A DNA stretch of 63,837 bases from Halanaerobiales bacterium (GCA_016278415.1 JADQBV010000231.1:1-63837), one strand, 5' to 3'. Positions 16,693-26,354 are shown, counted from the first letter of the stretch. The notes: a model not told the origin generated them from the sequence alone. A program made the numbers and translations.

Positions 16693-17553
16693 TTATTCTT
16701 TTAATTTTAGCTCTAATATTAATAATGGTATTAAAAACAACAAGATCAACAGCACTGCCAGAGAAATCGATTGACCTAAATCCTTTTGAGAAAGTGTATA
16801 AATGGCTGTAGACAAGGTCTGGGTTTTACCTGTCAAATTACCTGCAAACATCATTGTAGCACCAAATTCACCTGCCGCACGCAAACAGGCCATAATCAGT
16901 CCGGTTAAAAATGGTCTAATACTCAATGGTAGATAGAACAGAAATATTAAATGCTTCTCACCAGAGCCAAAGACTTTTGCCGCTTCAATTACATCTTTAT
17001 CTATTGCTTCAAAACCATTTCTTAAAGACTGGGTAAACAGTGGCAGCATAACAAAGACCTGAACAAAAATTAAGGCCAGAAAACTGAATGGTATATCCAG
17101 CCTAAAGAAATTAATAACACCGGCAAAAGACCCTCTTCTACCAAAAGCCATTAATAAGGCTAAACCCCCAACAGTTGGAGGCATTACCAGAGGCAGACTT
17201 ATAATTATATTCATTATCCTGTAAGTTTTTCTTTGTTTCTGGGACATTAAATAGGCAAAAGGAACTCCAATAAGCATGGTAATTATGGCAGAACATACTA
17301 TTGATAAGACAGTTATTCTAATAGCACTTAAGGTATCAGTACTTTGTATAACACTAAGGACACTATCCAGCGAAGATTTAAAGAACAGTGAGGCTAGAAC
17401 CATAGTTATAAAGGCTAAATTAAAAAACACTATTCCCCAGACAAGAATCTTAGTAATATCAATCCTATTTTTATTACTCTTATAATCAGCAATCAGAGTT
17501 ATCTCTTGTCTATAATTATCTACTTTTTTATAATAGCTTAATTCCTTAGCCAT
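16693..17553 (-). CDS. modB: Molybdate ABC transporter permease ModB
   Basis: The protein is 286 residues, with six predicted membrane segments starting about residue 33 and the binding-protein-dependent permease EAA loop at EAAKVFGSGEKHLIFLFYLP. RAAGEFGATMMFAGN is typical of ModB. About 25 hydrophilic residues precede the first helix. It starts 2 bp after modA. No modC (ATPase) lies nearby: nifV follows directly, so the energising subunit must be elsewhere or borrowed. Confidence 0.9.
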   Translation of the reverse strand: MAKELSYYKKVDNYRQEITLIADYKSNKNRIDITKILVWGIVFFNLAFITMVLASLFFKSSLDSVLSVIQSTDTLSAIRITVLSIVCSAIITMLIGVPFAYLMSQKQRKTYRIMNIIISLPLVMPPTVGGLALLMAFGRRGSFAGVINFFRLDIPFSFLALIFVQVFVMLPLFTQSLRNGFEAIDKDVIEAAKVFGSGEKHLIFLFYLPLSIRPFLTGLIMACLRAAGEFGATMMFAGNLTGKTQTLSTAIYTLSQKDLGQSISLAVLLILLFLIPLLILELKLKE

Positions 17554-17555
17554 AA

Positions 17556-18356
17556 CTATCCCCTACTCTCTTTTACAAAACCATGTTCTTCTAATATCCT
17601 TCCTCCTTCTGAAGAATAAAGATAATCAAGAAATTTATTGGCAATTTCTCCATTTTTCCTACTAATACCTTTTAACAGAGCAATTGGGTAATCCGCAATT
17701 ACATTATATTTATCTTCAATATTAACTATCATTATATTATCTTTGTTACTAGAGTTTACATCCGTTTTATATACTATTCCTGCATCTGCCTCCCCTAACT
17801 CTACTTTAGCTACAACACTCTTAACATCTAATTCTTTAGATATGACATTATCAATAAACTTCTCTTGAAAGTCAGCGACTAAGCCTTGTTTCTTGGACTG
17901 TTTTTCCAATACCTGTACTGTATATCTTCCTACCGGTACAGATTCATCAGCTATTACTAATTTTATATCATTTTTTATCAGATCTTCAAAACTCTGTATA
18001 TCAATTTCTGTTTTTTTAAACACTGCTATCAGCAATTTATTATGAGCAAAAATAGTAGGATTAACAACCATGTCAAGCCCCTGTAATTGATCCATATACT
18101 TTATATTAGCTGATGCAAATATATCAGCCGCAACTCCCATATTAATTTGACTAAATAAAGCCTGGCTCCCTGCATAGTTAATTTCTAATCGTATCCCTTG
18201 ATACTTCTCTTCAAACCCTGCTTTTAAGGCATTAAAAACTTCAGTCAAACTGGCCGCAGCCATAATTCTTATTGACCCTTCTTCAGCAAAGACCATTACT
18301 TGATTAAAAGACAAAAACAATATTATTAATAAAATAATCATTGTTACTTTTTTCAT
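17556..18356 (-). CDS. modA: Molybdate-binding periplasmic/lipid-anchored protein ModA
   Basis: The protein is 266 residues from the ATG at 18356 (GAGTGGG upstream). A signal peptide covers residues 1-24 (KKVTMIILLIILFLSF...VFAEE), then the ModA pattern IMAAASLTEVFNALKAGFEE, NYAGSQALFSQI, ADIFASANIKYMD and DESVPVGRYTVQ. It captures molybdate for the ModB permease and so feeds FeMo-cofactor synthesis. It is placed within the nif block, downstream of the ferredoxin gene. Confidence 0.92.
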   Translation of the reverse strand: MKKVTMIILLIILFLSFNQVMVFAEEGSIRIMAAASLTEVFNALKAGFEEKYQGIRLEINYAGSQALFSQINMGVAADIFASANIKYMDQLQGLDMVVNPTIFAHNKLLIAVFKKTEIDIQSFEDLIKNDIKLVIADESVPVGRYTVQVLEKQSKKQGLVADFQEKFIDNVISKELDVKSVVAKVELGEADAGIVYKTDVNSSNKDNIMIVNIEDKYNVIADYPIALLKGISRKNGEIANKFLDYLYSSEGGRILEEHGFVKESRG

Positions 18357-18488
18357 AAAACCCACTCTCATTTCTTATATATTTATAGACTTATTTTAAA
18401 AGTTAAGAGAATTTTACTTAAAAAATACTTTTATTAAAAAATTTTATTGTAAAATCGTTTTAATAATACTAAGCAATAATATCCTATA

Positions 18489-18798
18489 TTATATCTGCAG
18501 TCTTTCCACTGCTTCCCCTTTTTCGATGTGTGAATCGACAATTTCTTCAACATCATCTGGAGTGACATTACCATACCAGACACCCTCAGGATAAATGACT
18601 ACAATAGGACCCTTTATCACAGATTCCAAAACATCCAGTATTAGTAACCATAGCCTTGCTGGTAAGATCCCTATCCTGTAGTTCCATCATGAAATTCTGT
18701 ATTATCTCCACTGAATTCTTTTTCACACAAAAACCCCTCTGTTGACCATTGATCCTCGAACTTGAGCAAACAAAAATATGATATTCTGGACTATTCAT
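18489..18798 (-). pseudogene. [2Fe-2S] ferredoxin of the clostridial nitrogenase-associated type, frameshifted
   Basis: From the ATG at 18798 (AAGGGGG upstream) the frame reads EYHIFVCSSSRINGQQRGFC through TNTGCFGICDKG and then shifts. One extra base in the GGG at 18610-18612 sends it to a premature stop. Removing that base restores GPIVVVYPEGVWYGNVTP and VEEIVDSHIEKGEAVERLQI, ending at 18489 with about 102 residues, the length of the C. pasteurianum [2Fe-2S] ferredoxin. The four cluster cysteines (11, 24, 56, 60 by family numbering) are present; the non-ligand Cys14 is Ser. Its relative interacts with nitrogenase MoFe protein. Real mutation and sequence error cannot be separated here. Confidence 0.88.
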
Positions 18799-18838
18799 CT
18801 GACTTCCCCCTTATAAGATAAAATACTTATTTTAACAC

Positions 18839-20179
18839 TTACCCTATTACACTTTTAAATCTTAAATCCAATTTATCAACAGCAAGTTTGATACCTTCCT
18901 CAATTCGCTCATACATATCTAGGGTTTTAATTCCAGCCTCATTTAGTTTGTTCTTCGGTTCATATCCAATCCTAACTGTTAATATAGCTGAACAATCACT
19001 GAGGATTTCGATAATATTATCAATTTTACTCTGCATATCAGAGCACTCTTCACCTGTACAGTAATTATCTACTTCCCTTTTTTCTATAAACTTAACCCCA
19101 TTATTGGAGTAAACATAAATATAAAACTTATCTACGTGACCAAAGTGCTGATCTATTATTTTCCCACTTTTAGAAGCAACTGCAAAATAATATTTCCCCC
19201 CACTTTTATTTCCTATTTTATATCCATCACTATGATAATTATTTATCTCTTTATCTTTATTTTTATTTTCATTTTCATTTTCATTTTCTGTAATACTTTC
19301 TATATCAAGAAATTCTAAGGTTTTAGAAAATTTGCTACTTGAACAGGATCGAAATTCTGCTGATCTATCTTGGGTTAACTGCCCAATTGCATCTGCCCTA
19401 CATTGCTGACAGTGGTACATCTGTTTCATAATACCAGAGCAATCATTACGTAAGTTATCCAATTCCTTCTTGCTTACCAATGGTTTATCAGCAAAATCAC
19501 TGCCTTCAGCTGGAATAAGTGGCATTATATTAGTCATAATAGCACCTAATTCTTTCACTTTCTCAACAACCACCGGAATATGCAGCTCATTAATACCTTT
19601 AATCATAACTATATTAACCTTACATTGTATTCCATGTTCAGCAAGATATTTTAAACCCTCTAATTGTTTATTTATCAATATATCTGCACCCTTGATTCCA
19701 AAGTGGTATTCGCCTTTATACTTTACATACTTATATATCTTAGCACCTATCCTGGGGTCGATGGTATTAATAGTAATTGTAACATGACTTACTCCCAACT
19801 CAATTACTTGCTCAGCATATTCAGGGATATTCAAGCCATTAGTTGATAGACAAATGATAAGTTCTGGATCATCTTCCCTGATCAACTTAATAGATTCCTT
19901 TACATCTGGAAAATTAGCCAATGCATCACCAGGACCGGCGATTCCAATTACAGACAGGTTTTCTACCTTTTCTTTCACTTCTTTATACTTATCAAAGGCC
20001 TCCTGAGGAGATAATACTTCACTGGTTACCCCTGGACGAGTCTCATGGAGACAATCATATTTACGATTACAGTAATTACAACTAATATTACAAGCAGGGG
20101 CTACTGGAATATGCATTCTAGCATAATTCCCGGCGTTCTCACTATAACATGGATGATTATTTGATATAACTTTTTCCAT
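18839..20179 (-). CDS. nifB: Nitrogenase cofactor biosynthesis protein NifB with C-terminal NifX-like domain
   Basis: The protein is 446 residues from the ATG at 20179 behind GGGAG. The radical-SAM cluster is Cys30, Cys34, Cys37 (ACNISCNYCNRKYDC), followed by GPGDALANFP and LSTNGLNIPEY. A low-complexity linker (about residues 300-315, alternating E/N then K/D) encoded by hexanucleotide repeats joins it to a NifX-like domain (YFAVASKSGKIIDQHFGHVD). NifB builds the Fe8S9C NifB-cofactor from iron-sulfur clusters, using SAM. The start lies within the end of nifN (23-bp overlap). An upstream GTG at 20188 is inside the ribosome-binding site. Confidence 0.94.
   Translation of the reverse strand: MEKVISNNHPCYSENAGNYARMHIPVAPACNISCNYCNRKYDCLHETRPGVTSEVLSPQEAFDKYKEVKEKVENLSVIGIAGPGDALANFPDVKESIKLIREDDPELIICLSTNGLNIPEYAEQVIELGVSHVTITINTIDPRIGAKIYKYVKYKGEYHFGIKGADILINKQLEGLKYLAEHGIQCKVNIVMIKGINELHIPVVVEKVKELGAIMTNIMPLIPAEGSDFADKPLVSKKELDNLRNDCSGIMKQMYHCQQCRADAIGQLTQDRSAEFRSCSSSKFSKTLEFLDIESITENENENENKNKDKEINNYHSDGYKIGNKSGGKYYFAVASKSGKIIDQHFGHVDKFYIYVYSNNGVKFIEKREVDNYCTGEECSDMQSKIDNIIEILSDCSAILTVRIGYEPKNKLNEAGIKTLDMYERIEEGIKLAVDKLDLRFKSVIG
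19258..19290. repeat. Hexanucleotide microsatellite in the nifB linker
   Basis: Plus-strand ATTTTC units (four to five, partly imperfect with ATTTTT) encode the E/N-rich linker between the radical-SAM and NifX-like domains. Six-base units keep the frame when the copy number changes. Confidence 0.75.
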
Positions 20180-21548
20180 TATAGCCACTCCCTTTTTTAT
20201 AATATAGATTGTATAGGTCTTCTTTGAAACTATTGTGCTTCAGATCAAGTAGGGTATTAGTTATTTTATCTAGAAATAACATTGACCCTTCATAGCCAAT
20301 ATTAACCTGACGTTGTGCACCTATGTGATCATGGACAGGAAAACCTACCCTGATAAGGGGTATCCCCTCTTTTTCTTCAATAAACTTCCCATCTGAATTA
20401 CCAATTAAAATATTAATATTATACCTCTTGACAAGTTCTCTTATTTTATCAAAATCAGTTTCATCTAATATAGCAATATCCTCTTGATAATTAATCAAGT
20501 CATCTTCTAATAGTCTACTTAACTTTTTAGAAATACTACCTGTAGCAATAACAGCAGGTATAATGCCATTTTCCAGACATAATCTTGTAAGACTATAGAC
20601 AATCTCTGGTTCCCCAAAGATGGCTGCCCTGCCCTGAGCATTATATTTATGAGAATCAATCATACCATCAAGCATACGACCTTTAGCCATTTTTATTCTT
20701 TTGGGGACTTCATTTCCACTTAATTTATGCAATAGATCAATTAATTCTTCAGTATTTCCTAATCCAATAGGTACCGGTATATTGTAAAGGGGGACACCAT
20801 ACTTATCTTCTAAATACTTTCCAGGAGAGATATCAGAATCTAGCAATTTCCCAAACTCAATCGTTGCAGTAGATCCAGACATCTTTTTTATCTCCTTTAA
20901 CCCTGTTCCACCATCAGGAATTTTCTTATAGTCCATCACGGCTGGTCCATCAAGGGTTTCAGATATATCAGGAAACAAAATATAATCTATTGAAAAACTC
21001 TCCAATATATCCTTGAGTCTCCTAACATCACCAGGAGTCATTGAGCTTGTTATAATATTAAAATGCTTATTAGCCGGACTATCCTCACAGACATATTGGA
21101 GTATATTCCGTAATGTCAGATAATAACCTTCATATTGACTCCCCCCATACCCAGGAGTAGCTATAGGAACTAGTTTTATATCCTTATTATTCTCAGCAGT
21201 AAATTCCCTGGCAGCCCTTATAATGTCTTCACCAATTGTTTCTGCCAGACAGGTGGTAGCAATCCCTATTAAAACAGGATCATACAAGTGAATAGTATTT
21301 TCTAGTCCTTTTTTTAAATTCTCTTCTCCTCCATAGACAATACCTTTTTCTGTCAATGATGATGAAGCAATATCGATAGGTTCATTAAAATGAGTTGCCA
21401 GATGCCTCCTGATATAAGTACTACAACCCTGTGACCCGTGAAGAAACATTAAACTCTTCTCTATTCCTTTCAAGGCAAGTGCTGCACCCATAGGCATACA
21501 CATCTTACAGGGATTTACATTCATATTTACGAAGTTTTTATTACTCAT
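20157..21548 (-). CDS. nifN: Nitrogenase cofactor scaffold subunit NifN
   Basis: The protein is 463 residues of the nitrogenase-component-1 family. The N-terminal NPCKMCMPMGAALALKGIEK, HGSQGCSTYIRRHLATHF and TTCLAETIGEDI mirror NifK, as expected for NifN, the NifK-like half of the NifEN scaffold on which FeMo-cofactor is matured. It ends 23 bp inside nifB. In several clostridia nifN and nifB are fused; here they are separate overlapping frames. Confidence 0.92.
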   Translation of the reverse strand: MSNKNFVNMNVNPCKMCMPMGAALALKGIEKSLMFLHGSQGCSTYIRRHLATHFNEPIDIASSSLTEKGIVYGGEENLKKGLENTIHLYDPVLIGIATTCLAETIGEDIIRAAREFTAENNKDIKLVPIATPGYGGSQYEGYYLTLRNILQYVCEDSPANKHFNIITSSMTPGDVRRLKDILESFSIDYILFPDISETLDGPAVMDYKKIPDGGTGLKEIKKMSGSTATIEFGKLLDSDISPGKYLEDKYGVPLYNIPVPIGLGNTEELIDLLHKLSGNEVPKRIKMAKGRMLDGMIDSHKYNAQGRAAIFGEPEIVYSLTRLCLENGIIPAVIATGSISKKLSRLLEDDLINYQEDIAILDETDFDKIRELVKRYNINILIGNSDGKFIEEKEGIPLIRVGFPVHDHIGAQRQVNIGYEGSMLFLDKITNTLLDLKHNSFKEDLYNLYYKKGSGYNGKSYIK

Positions 21549-21690
21549 TGGTGCCCACCCCTTTACACAGTTTTCAATGAAACATTTAAGTTAATTAGTT
21601 AAAATTCGCTGCAGAATAATTATTATCCCTAGGTTAATATAAAGCACTTAGCTACTTAATGTACTTTCTTATTTCATAAGTTATCGACAA

Positions 21691-23136
21691 TTACTTCACA
21701 TATTTCCAGACTGGACTATTAACAGTCTGATGCAGTTCTCTAGCAAAATTAACTGCACCCTCAAATCCTATTAATGGGTGTTTCCTTTCATGATTGTGGT
21801 CACAGAAAGCTACTTTAAGCTTATAAGCCAACGGCCTTTCCTTAACACCACCTGCCAGTAAATCAACATCCTTTTCCCTCATAAAATTCTCTAATTCCGT
21901 TGGATTAGCATCATCCAAAACCACTGTTCCTTCATCAACTAATTGATGAATTTCTTCATACTCTTCTGCTTTACCAGTCTGTGTTCCTACCATAACAGGA
22001 TTCATCCCTAAATTTTTGAACTGCTTAATAAGGGATATAGCCTTAAATCCACCACCAACATATATAGCCACCTTTTTACCCCAGAGCAATTTGCGATATT
22101 TCTGTAACTCCACTCCTACTTCCAATCTCTTCATATCAACGAATTCTTCAAGGCGGTTATTAATTTCCTGATCATCTATCATATTAGCAATTTTATAAAG
22201 AGTATTTACAGTATCTTCAATACCAACAAAACTAATCTTTTTATAGGGAATACCATACTTAGCCTGCATTTTCTTGGCCAAAAAAACCATAGAACCAGCA
22301 CATTGAACTATATTTAATCCAGCATTTGGGGCATTAGCAATCTGTTTCCAGGTGGAATCACCAGTAATTCCTGCATTTACCTTAATTCCAATACCCTCTA
22401 AGTAGCTTTTTATAATCCACATCTCACCAGCCAGGTTAAAATCTCCCATTATATTAATTCCATTTTCTTTTACAGCAGTAGCTATATTTTTAGAATTGTT
22501 GTCTTCTATACCATCTCTTGACTGAAATAAGTAGTCTTTATCTTTTTTATTAAGATTTCTATCCATATTTTTTTCATTAAGACTACTGTCCATCAATTCC
22601 ATCAATGCCCTGCCGGCAGCTTTATAGCCGTCCATCTTATTACCAGCAAAGCCTGCAGCTTGAACAGGTATTACTTTAATCCCATATTCCCTTTCGGCGT
22701 TCTTAGCTACAGCATCTATATCATCACCAATTACACCTACTACACAGGTAGCATAGATAAATATAACTTTTGCTGGATATTTTTCAACTATTTCCTTAAT
22801 AGCCCCTGCCAGCTTTTTCTCTCCACCAAAGATAATATCACTTTCATTTAGATCTGTAGAGAAACTATTTCTATATACTTCTTCACCACTACTGAGACTA
22901 CCCCTGATATCCCAGGTATAGCTGGCACAACCAATAGGGCCGTGAATTAGATGATAGGCATCTGTAATGGGATTCAACACAACCCTTGCTCCACAATAAA
23001 CACAAGCCCTCTGGCTTACAGCACCAGCCAGACTCTCTTTCCCACAATCAATACCAACATTACTTTCACCCTCTTTGAGTGTAATAAATTTTTTTCTATC
23101 ATCAAGGGTATTCAGATTATGTTTTGATTTCTTCAT
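21691..23136 (-). CDS. nifE: Nitrogenase cofactor scaffold subunit NifE
   Basis: The protein is 481 residues from the ATG at 23136 (AGGTGG upstream). NifE motifs are QRACVYCGARVVLNPITDAY, HGPIGCASYTWDIRGS, YATCVVGVIGDDIDA and IGFEGAVNFARE. NifE is the NifD-like partner of NifN and carries the cofactor precursor. A charged segment at about residues 190-225 (SLNEKNMDRNLNKKDKD) is unusual for the family and probably surface-exposed. A structured 200-bp gap separates it from nifK. Confidence 0.93.
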   Translation of the reverse strand: MKKSKHNLNTLDDRKKFITLKEGESNVGIDCGKESLAGAVSQRACVYCGARVVLNPITDAYHLIHGPIGCASYTWDIRGSLSSGEEVYRNSFSTDLNESDIIFGGEKKLAGAIKEIVEKYPAKVIFIYATCVVGVIGDDIDAVAKNAEREYGIKVIPVQAAGFAGNKMDGYKAAGRALMELMDSSLNEKNMDRNLNKKDKDYLFQSRDGIEDNNSKNIATAVKENGINIMGDFNLAGEMWIIKSYLEGIGIKVNAGITGDSTWKQIANAPNAGLNIVQCAGSMVFLAKKMQAKYGIPYKKISFVGIEDTVNTLYKIANMIDDQEINNRLEEFVDMKRLEVGVELQKYRKLLWGKKVAIYVGGGFKAISLIKQFKNLGMNPVMVGTQTGKAEEYEEIHQLVDEGTVVLDDANPTELENFMREKDVDLLAGGVKERPLAYKLKVAFCDHNHERKHPLIGFEGAVNFARELHQTVNSPVWKYVK

Positions 23137-23245
23137 AGCACATACCACCTATCCACTACATTTTCTTTCAAAAAATTCTTAGCATAAAAATTACGAATAT
23201 CTTTCATTCAAAAAACAATTATCACTTAATCAAAATCTTAAAAAA

Positions 23246-23334
23246 TTATCTCCATATCAACAGTATACTATTATAAGAAAACTCAATATTATCTCAGAGG
23301 ACTACCGAATAGTAAACCACCCATATGGAGATAA
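23246..23334. other. Nested inverted-repeat element between nifK and nifE
   Basis: TTATCTCCATAT (23246-23257) is the exact inverse of ATATGGAGATAA (23323-23334). Inside them, TACTATT (starting near 23266) and AATAGTA (near 23309) form a second pair. The transcript could fold into a long two-part hairpin between the structural (HDK) and scaffold (EN) genes. Confidence 0.55.
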
Positions 23335-23352
23335 AGTGTAAAGAAAAATAAA

Positions 23353-24747
23353 CTACATAACAAGTTCCATATCTTCAAAACTACTATCCCTGTCAGATCT
23401 ATCTAGCAAAGCAGTAGAAATCTTTTCAATCAAGCGCATACCCCCTCTATATCCGACAATAGGTAAGTAGCTATGAACACTCCTATCAAGAATAGGAAAA
23501 CCTACCCTTACCAGTGGGATATCTTCTTCTTTAGCAATATACTTGCCATAGGTATTTCCAATCATAATATCTACAGATTCCTCTTTAACCCATTTATGGA
23601 GTGTTAAAAGGTCTGCTGAAGTCTTAACCTTACCATTAACACCAGCTTCTTTAAATAACTCATTTATTTTAGTTTCAAACTCCTTACCTGGTGTACCTGT
23701 CAGTACATATGCAGGTATCATACCAAGAGACAGTACAAATTCTGTCATTGAAAGTACTATATCAGGGTCCCCAAATATAGCAACCCGCTTACCGTGGAAA
23801 TGATAGAGTGTATCAGTCATTATATCCACCAACTGTCCTCGCTCTTCTTCCAAGCTATATGGTATATCCTTACCAGTAAGTTTAGATAATTGCATAATAT
23901 ACTCGTCTGTAGCTTTTACCCCAATAGGTGTTTTTAAGACATATGGATTGATATCACACTTTTTCTCCAATTCATAGGCACCCTCTTTTGAGGCATAACT
24001 CCCTAAAGCAACAGTTGCTTTAGAATTTCCAGAGTCTATAATATCTTCCACTGTAACACCACCATCAGGGTACATCTCATACTTTCCAGTCATTGGTGAA
24101 TCAACAACACCACTGGTATCTGGAATCATAGTAAAAGGTATATCCATCTCCTTTGCTATCCTTTTTATCTCTCTCATATCTCCAGGATTTACAAAACCCG
24201 GAATTATATTAATTTTACCATTATTAACATCTTCCTCGTTGACTGCTAGACACTTAATCATTCCCTGAACCATATTAGCAAAACCAGTTATATGTGAACC
24301 CACATAACTTGGTGTATTAGCGTAAATAATAGTCTTCCCTTCAGGTATATCTATATCTGCCACAATCGATGCTAAATCGTCACCAATTGTTTCAGAAAGA
24401 CAGGTAGTATTAATGGATATAACATCTGGGTTGTATATCTTGAAGATATTCTTGGCAGCTGTCTTCAAATTTGATTTCCCACCAAAAACAGAAGTACCCT
24501 CTGTAAAAGCACTAGTTGATGCAACCACTGGATCACGGAAATGTCTGGTTAGATGCATCCTGTGATAAGAACAACAACCCTGAGACCCATGACTGTGGGG
24601 CAGACATTTATTTATCCCAAGAGAAGCATACATGGCACCAATAGGTTGGCAGGTCTTAATAGGATTTACAACAAGTGCTTCCCTCTCTTCAATGGTCTTT
24701 AATTTTTTATCTATCGTTACCGGATTATTCATCTGATTACTCATCAT
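23353..24747 (-). CDS. nifK: Nitrogenase molybdenum-iron protein beta chain NifK
   Basis: The protein is about 464 residues. P-cluster cysteines lie in NPIKTCQPIGAMYASLGI, HGSQGCCSYHRMHLTRHF and TTCLSETIGDDLAS. The C-terminus has VRVGFPILDRSVHSYLPIVG. It is short at the N-terminus compared with the Azotobacter protein, as in clostridial NifK. GGAGG lies upstream of two adjacent ATGs (24747 and 24744) and either could be used. It overlaps nifD by about 10 bp. Confidence 0.95.
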   Translation of the reverse strand: MMSNQMNNPVTIDKKLKTIEEREALVVNPIKTCQPIGAMYASLGINKCLPHSHGSQGCCSYHRMHLTRHFRDPVVASTSAFTEGTSVFGGKSNLKTAAKNIFKIYNPDVISINTTCLSETIGDDLASIVADIDIPEGKTIIYANTPSYVGSHITGFANMVQGMIKCLAVNEEDVNNGKINIIPGFVNPGDMREIKRIAKEMDIPFTMIPDTSGVVDSPMTGKYEMYPDGGVTVEDIIDSGNSKATVALGSYASKEGAYELEKKCDINPYVLKTPIGVKATDEYIMQLSKLTGKDIPYSLEEERGQLVDIMTDTLYHFHGKRVAIFGDPDIVLSMTEFVLSLGMIPAYVLTGTPGKEFETKINELFKEAGVNGKVKTSADLLTLHKWVKEESVDIMIGNTYGKYIAKEEDIPLVRVGFPILDRSVHSYLPIVGYRGGMRLIEKISTALLDRSDRDSSFEDMELVM

Positions 24748-26335
24748 TAACACCTCCATATTCCCCTACAAGATCAGAATCATATCTCCATGGTGGCGTA
24801 ATATAACTCCAAGTAGGTGAATTAATACCAGCTGATATATCCCTGGCAAAGTTCACTGCACCCCTAAATCCTGCATAAGGTCCACTATAATCATAACTGT
24901 GCAGCTGTTTCGAGAAGATCCCCATTTTTTGTGCTACATATTTATCTTTAATACCTGAACCAAAGACACTTGGTTTTAAGGCCTCTAATAATTTCTCTGT
25001 TTCATAGTGATTTAGATCATCAATAATAACTTTCCCATCTTCCATCTCTGAAATTAAACCATCATACTCCCCTAAGGGCATCTCTTTCTTTAGCTCTTCT
25101 AGTCTTTCTTTTGAGATACGAAGGCTATATTTTTCCTCATCTCTTTCAACTTCTAATTCAGGTATATTACGGTCATCTGCTGTCATTTTGATATCAGGAA
25201 TAACATCTCTCCCCTCATAATCATCACGATGAGCAAATTCATAACCTGCTAAAATAGTATCTATTCCAATCTCTTTAAATAGATTTTGATAGTGATGTGC
25301 CCTTGATCCTCCTACAAAAAGACAGGCTGTTTTACCTTTACACATCTCCCTGTAATATGCTAGGGCATCTTCCACTTCACTATACTCCTCCGCAATTACT
25401 TCTTCAGTCCTTTGAATCAAATCCTCATCACCAAAATATTTTGCAATATTCCGTAATGATTTGGACATAGCTTTTACACCAATGAAATTAATTTTTAGCC
25501 AAGGTATTCCGTATTTCTCCGAATACATCTCAGCAATATAGTTAATAGACCTGTGACACTGTATAAGGTTCAAATTCGATTCATGAGATGACTGAATATC
25601 TCCATAACTAGAATCACCAGTTAAAATTGCATTGATTTGATAACCGATTTTCTCCAGGACACGACATATTTCCCATCCATCTCCACCAATATTATACTCA
25701 CCTAATATATTTAATGAATACTCAGGGGATTCTTTATCCTTAGTACCTACAACCTGATCCATCAATACATTATTAGCAATATGATGCCCAGCTGATTGGC
25801 TGACACCCTTATATCCTTCACAACTAAATGCCAAGACAGGTATACCGTATTCTTCTTGAGCCTCAGCAGCTACTGAATTAATATCATCACCTATCAAACC
25901 TACTGGACATGTTGCACTAATAGTAATAGCATCAGGCTCAAATATTTCCACTGCCTCTTTCACAGCAGCCTTTAATTTCTTCTCACCACCGAAAACAATG
26001 TCAGAGTCCTGCATATCAGTAGAAAAAGCATAATTCAAATAACTTTTACCACCTTCATTACTTCGCCCCTTATTTCTCCTAGTACCCCAAGTATAATAAG
26101 AACAACCAATGGGACCGTGAACTATATGAACAACATCCTTTATAGGTCCCAGCACAACCCCTTTACAACCAGCATAACAACAACCTCTGTTTGACATAAT
26201 ACCAGGGATCGTACGGGTGTTGGCATTGATACTCTGCTTCTCATTAGAGTCCCTAACAACTATATGTTCTTTTCTATTAGTCATGGTCTTTGCTGGGTAT
26301 ATATCAATTAATTGATCTAAGATAAATTCTGACAT
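24737..26335 (-). CDS. nifD: Nitrogenase molybdenum-iron protein alpha chain NifD
   Basis: The protein is 532 residues from the ATG at 26335 (AGGAGG, 8 nt). P-cluster ligands Cys52, Cys78 and Cys143 are present (GCCYAGCKGV, HGPIGCSYYT, SATCPVGLIGDD). FeMo-cofactor ligands Cys260 (LIQCHRS) and His479 (LHSYDYSGP) are present, as are the nearby Gln180 and His184. Residues about 370-435 hold an extra charged segment, characteristic of clostridial NifD. With the two nifI genes upstream this indicates a Mo-nitrogenase of the clostridial/methanogen type, not a vanadium or iron-only enzyme. Confidence 0.96.
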   Translation of the reverse strand: MSEFILDQLIDIYPAKTMTNRKEHIVVRDSNEKQSINANTRTIPGIMSNRGCCYAGCKGVVLGPIKDVVHIVHGPIGCSYYTWGTRRNKGRSNEGGKSYLNYAFSTDMQDSDIVFGGEKKLKAAVKEAVEIFEPDAITISATCPVGLIGDDINSVAAEAQEEYGIPVLAFSCEGYKGVSQSAGHHIANNVLMDQVVGTKDKESPEYSLNILGEYNIGGDGWEICRVLEKIGYQINAILTGDSSYGDIQSSHESNLNLIQCHRSINYIAEMYSEKYGIPWLKINFIGVKAMSKSLRNIAKYFGDEDLIQRTEEVIAEEYSEVEDALAYYREMCKGKTACLFVGGSRAHHYQNLFKEIGIDTILAGYEFAHRDDYEGRDVIPDIKMTADDRNIPELEVERDEEKYSLRISKERLEELKKEMPLGEYDGLISEMEDGKVIIDDLNHYETEKLLEALKPSVFGSGIKDKYVAQKMGIFSKQLHSYDYSGPYAGFRGAVNFARDISAGINSPTWSYITPPWRYDSDLVGEYGGVNDE

Positions 26336-26354
26336 ACTACTCACCTCCTGGATT

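Noticed and set aside
18605..18620. Programmed frameshift in the [2Fe-2S] ferredoxin
   Set aside because: A shift skipping one base would be needed at AAAGGGTCC, which is not a -1 slippery heptamer; an indel in GGG is the simpler reading.
19136..19318. Plus-strand phenylalanine/isoleucine-rich frame
   Set aside because: It is the reverse of the E/N/K repeat linker in nifB; a shadow of coding DNA.
20157..20188. NifN-NifB fusion gene as in other clostridia
   Set aside because: nifN has its own stop, and nifB has its own ATG with a ribosome-binding site in a different frame.
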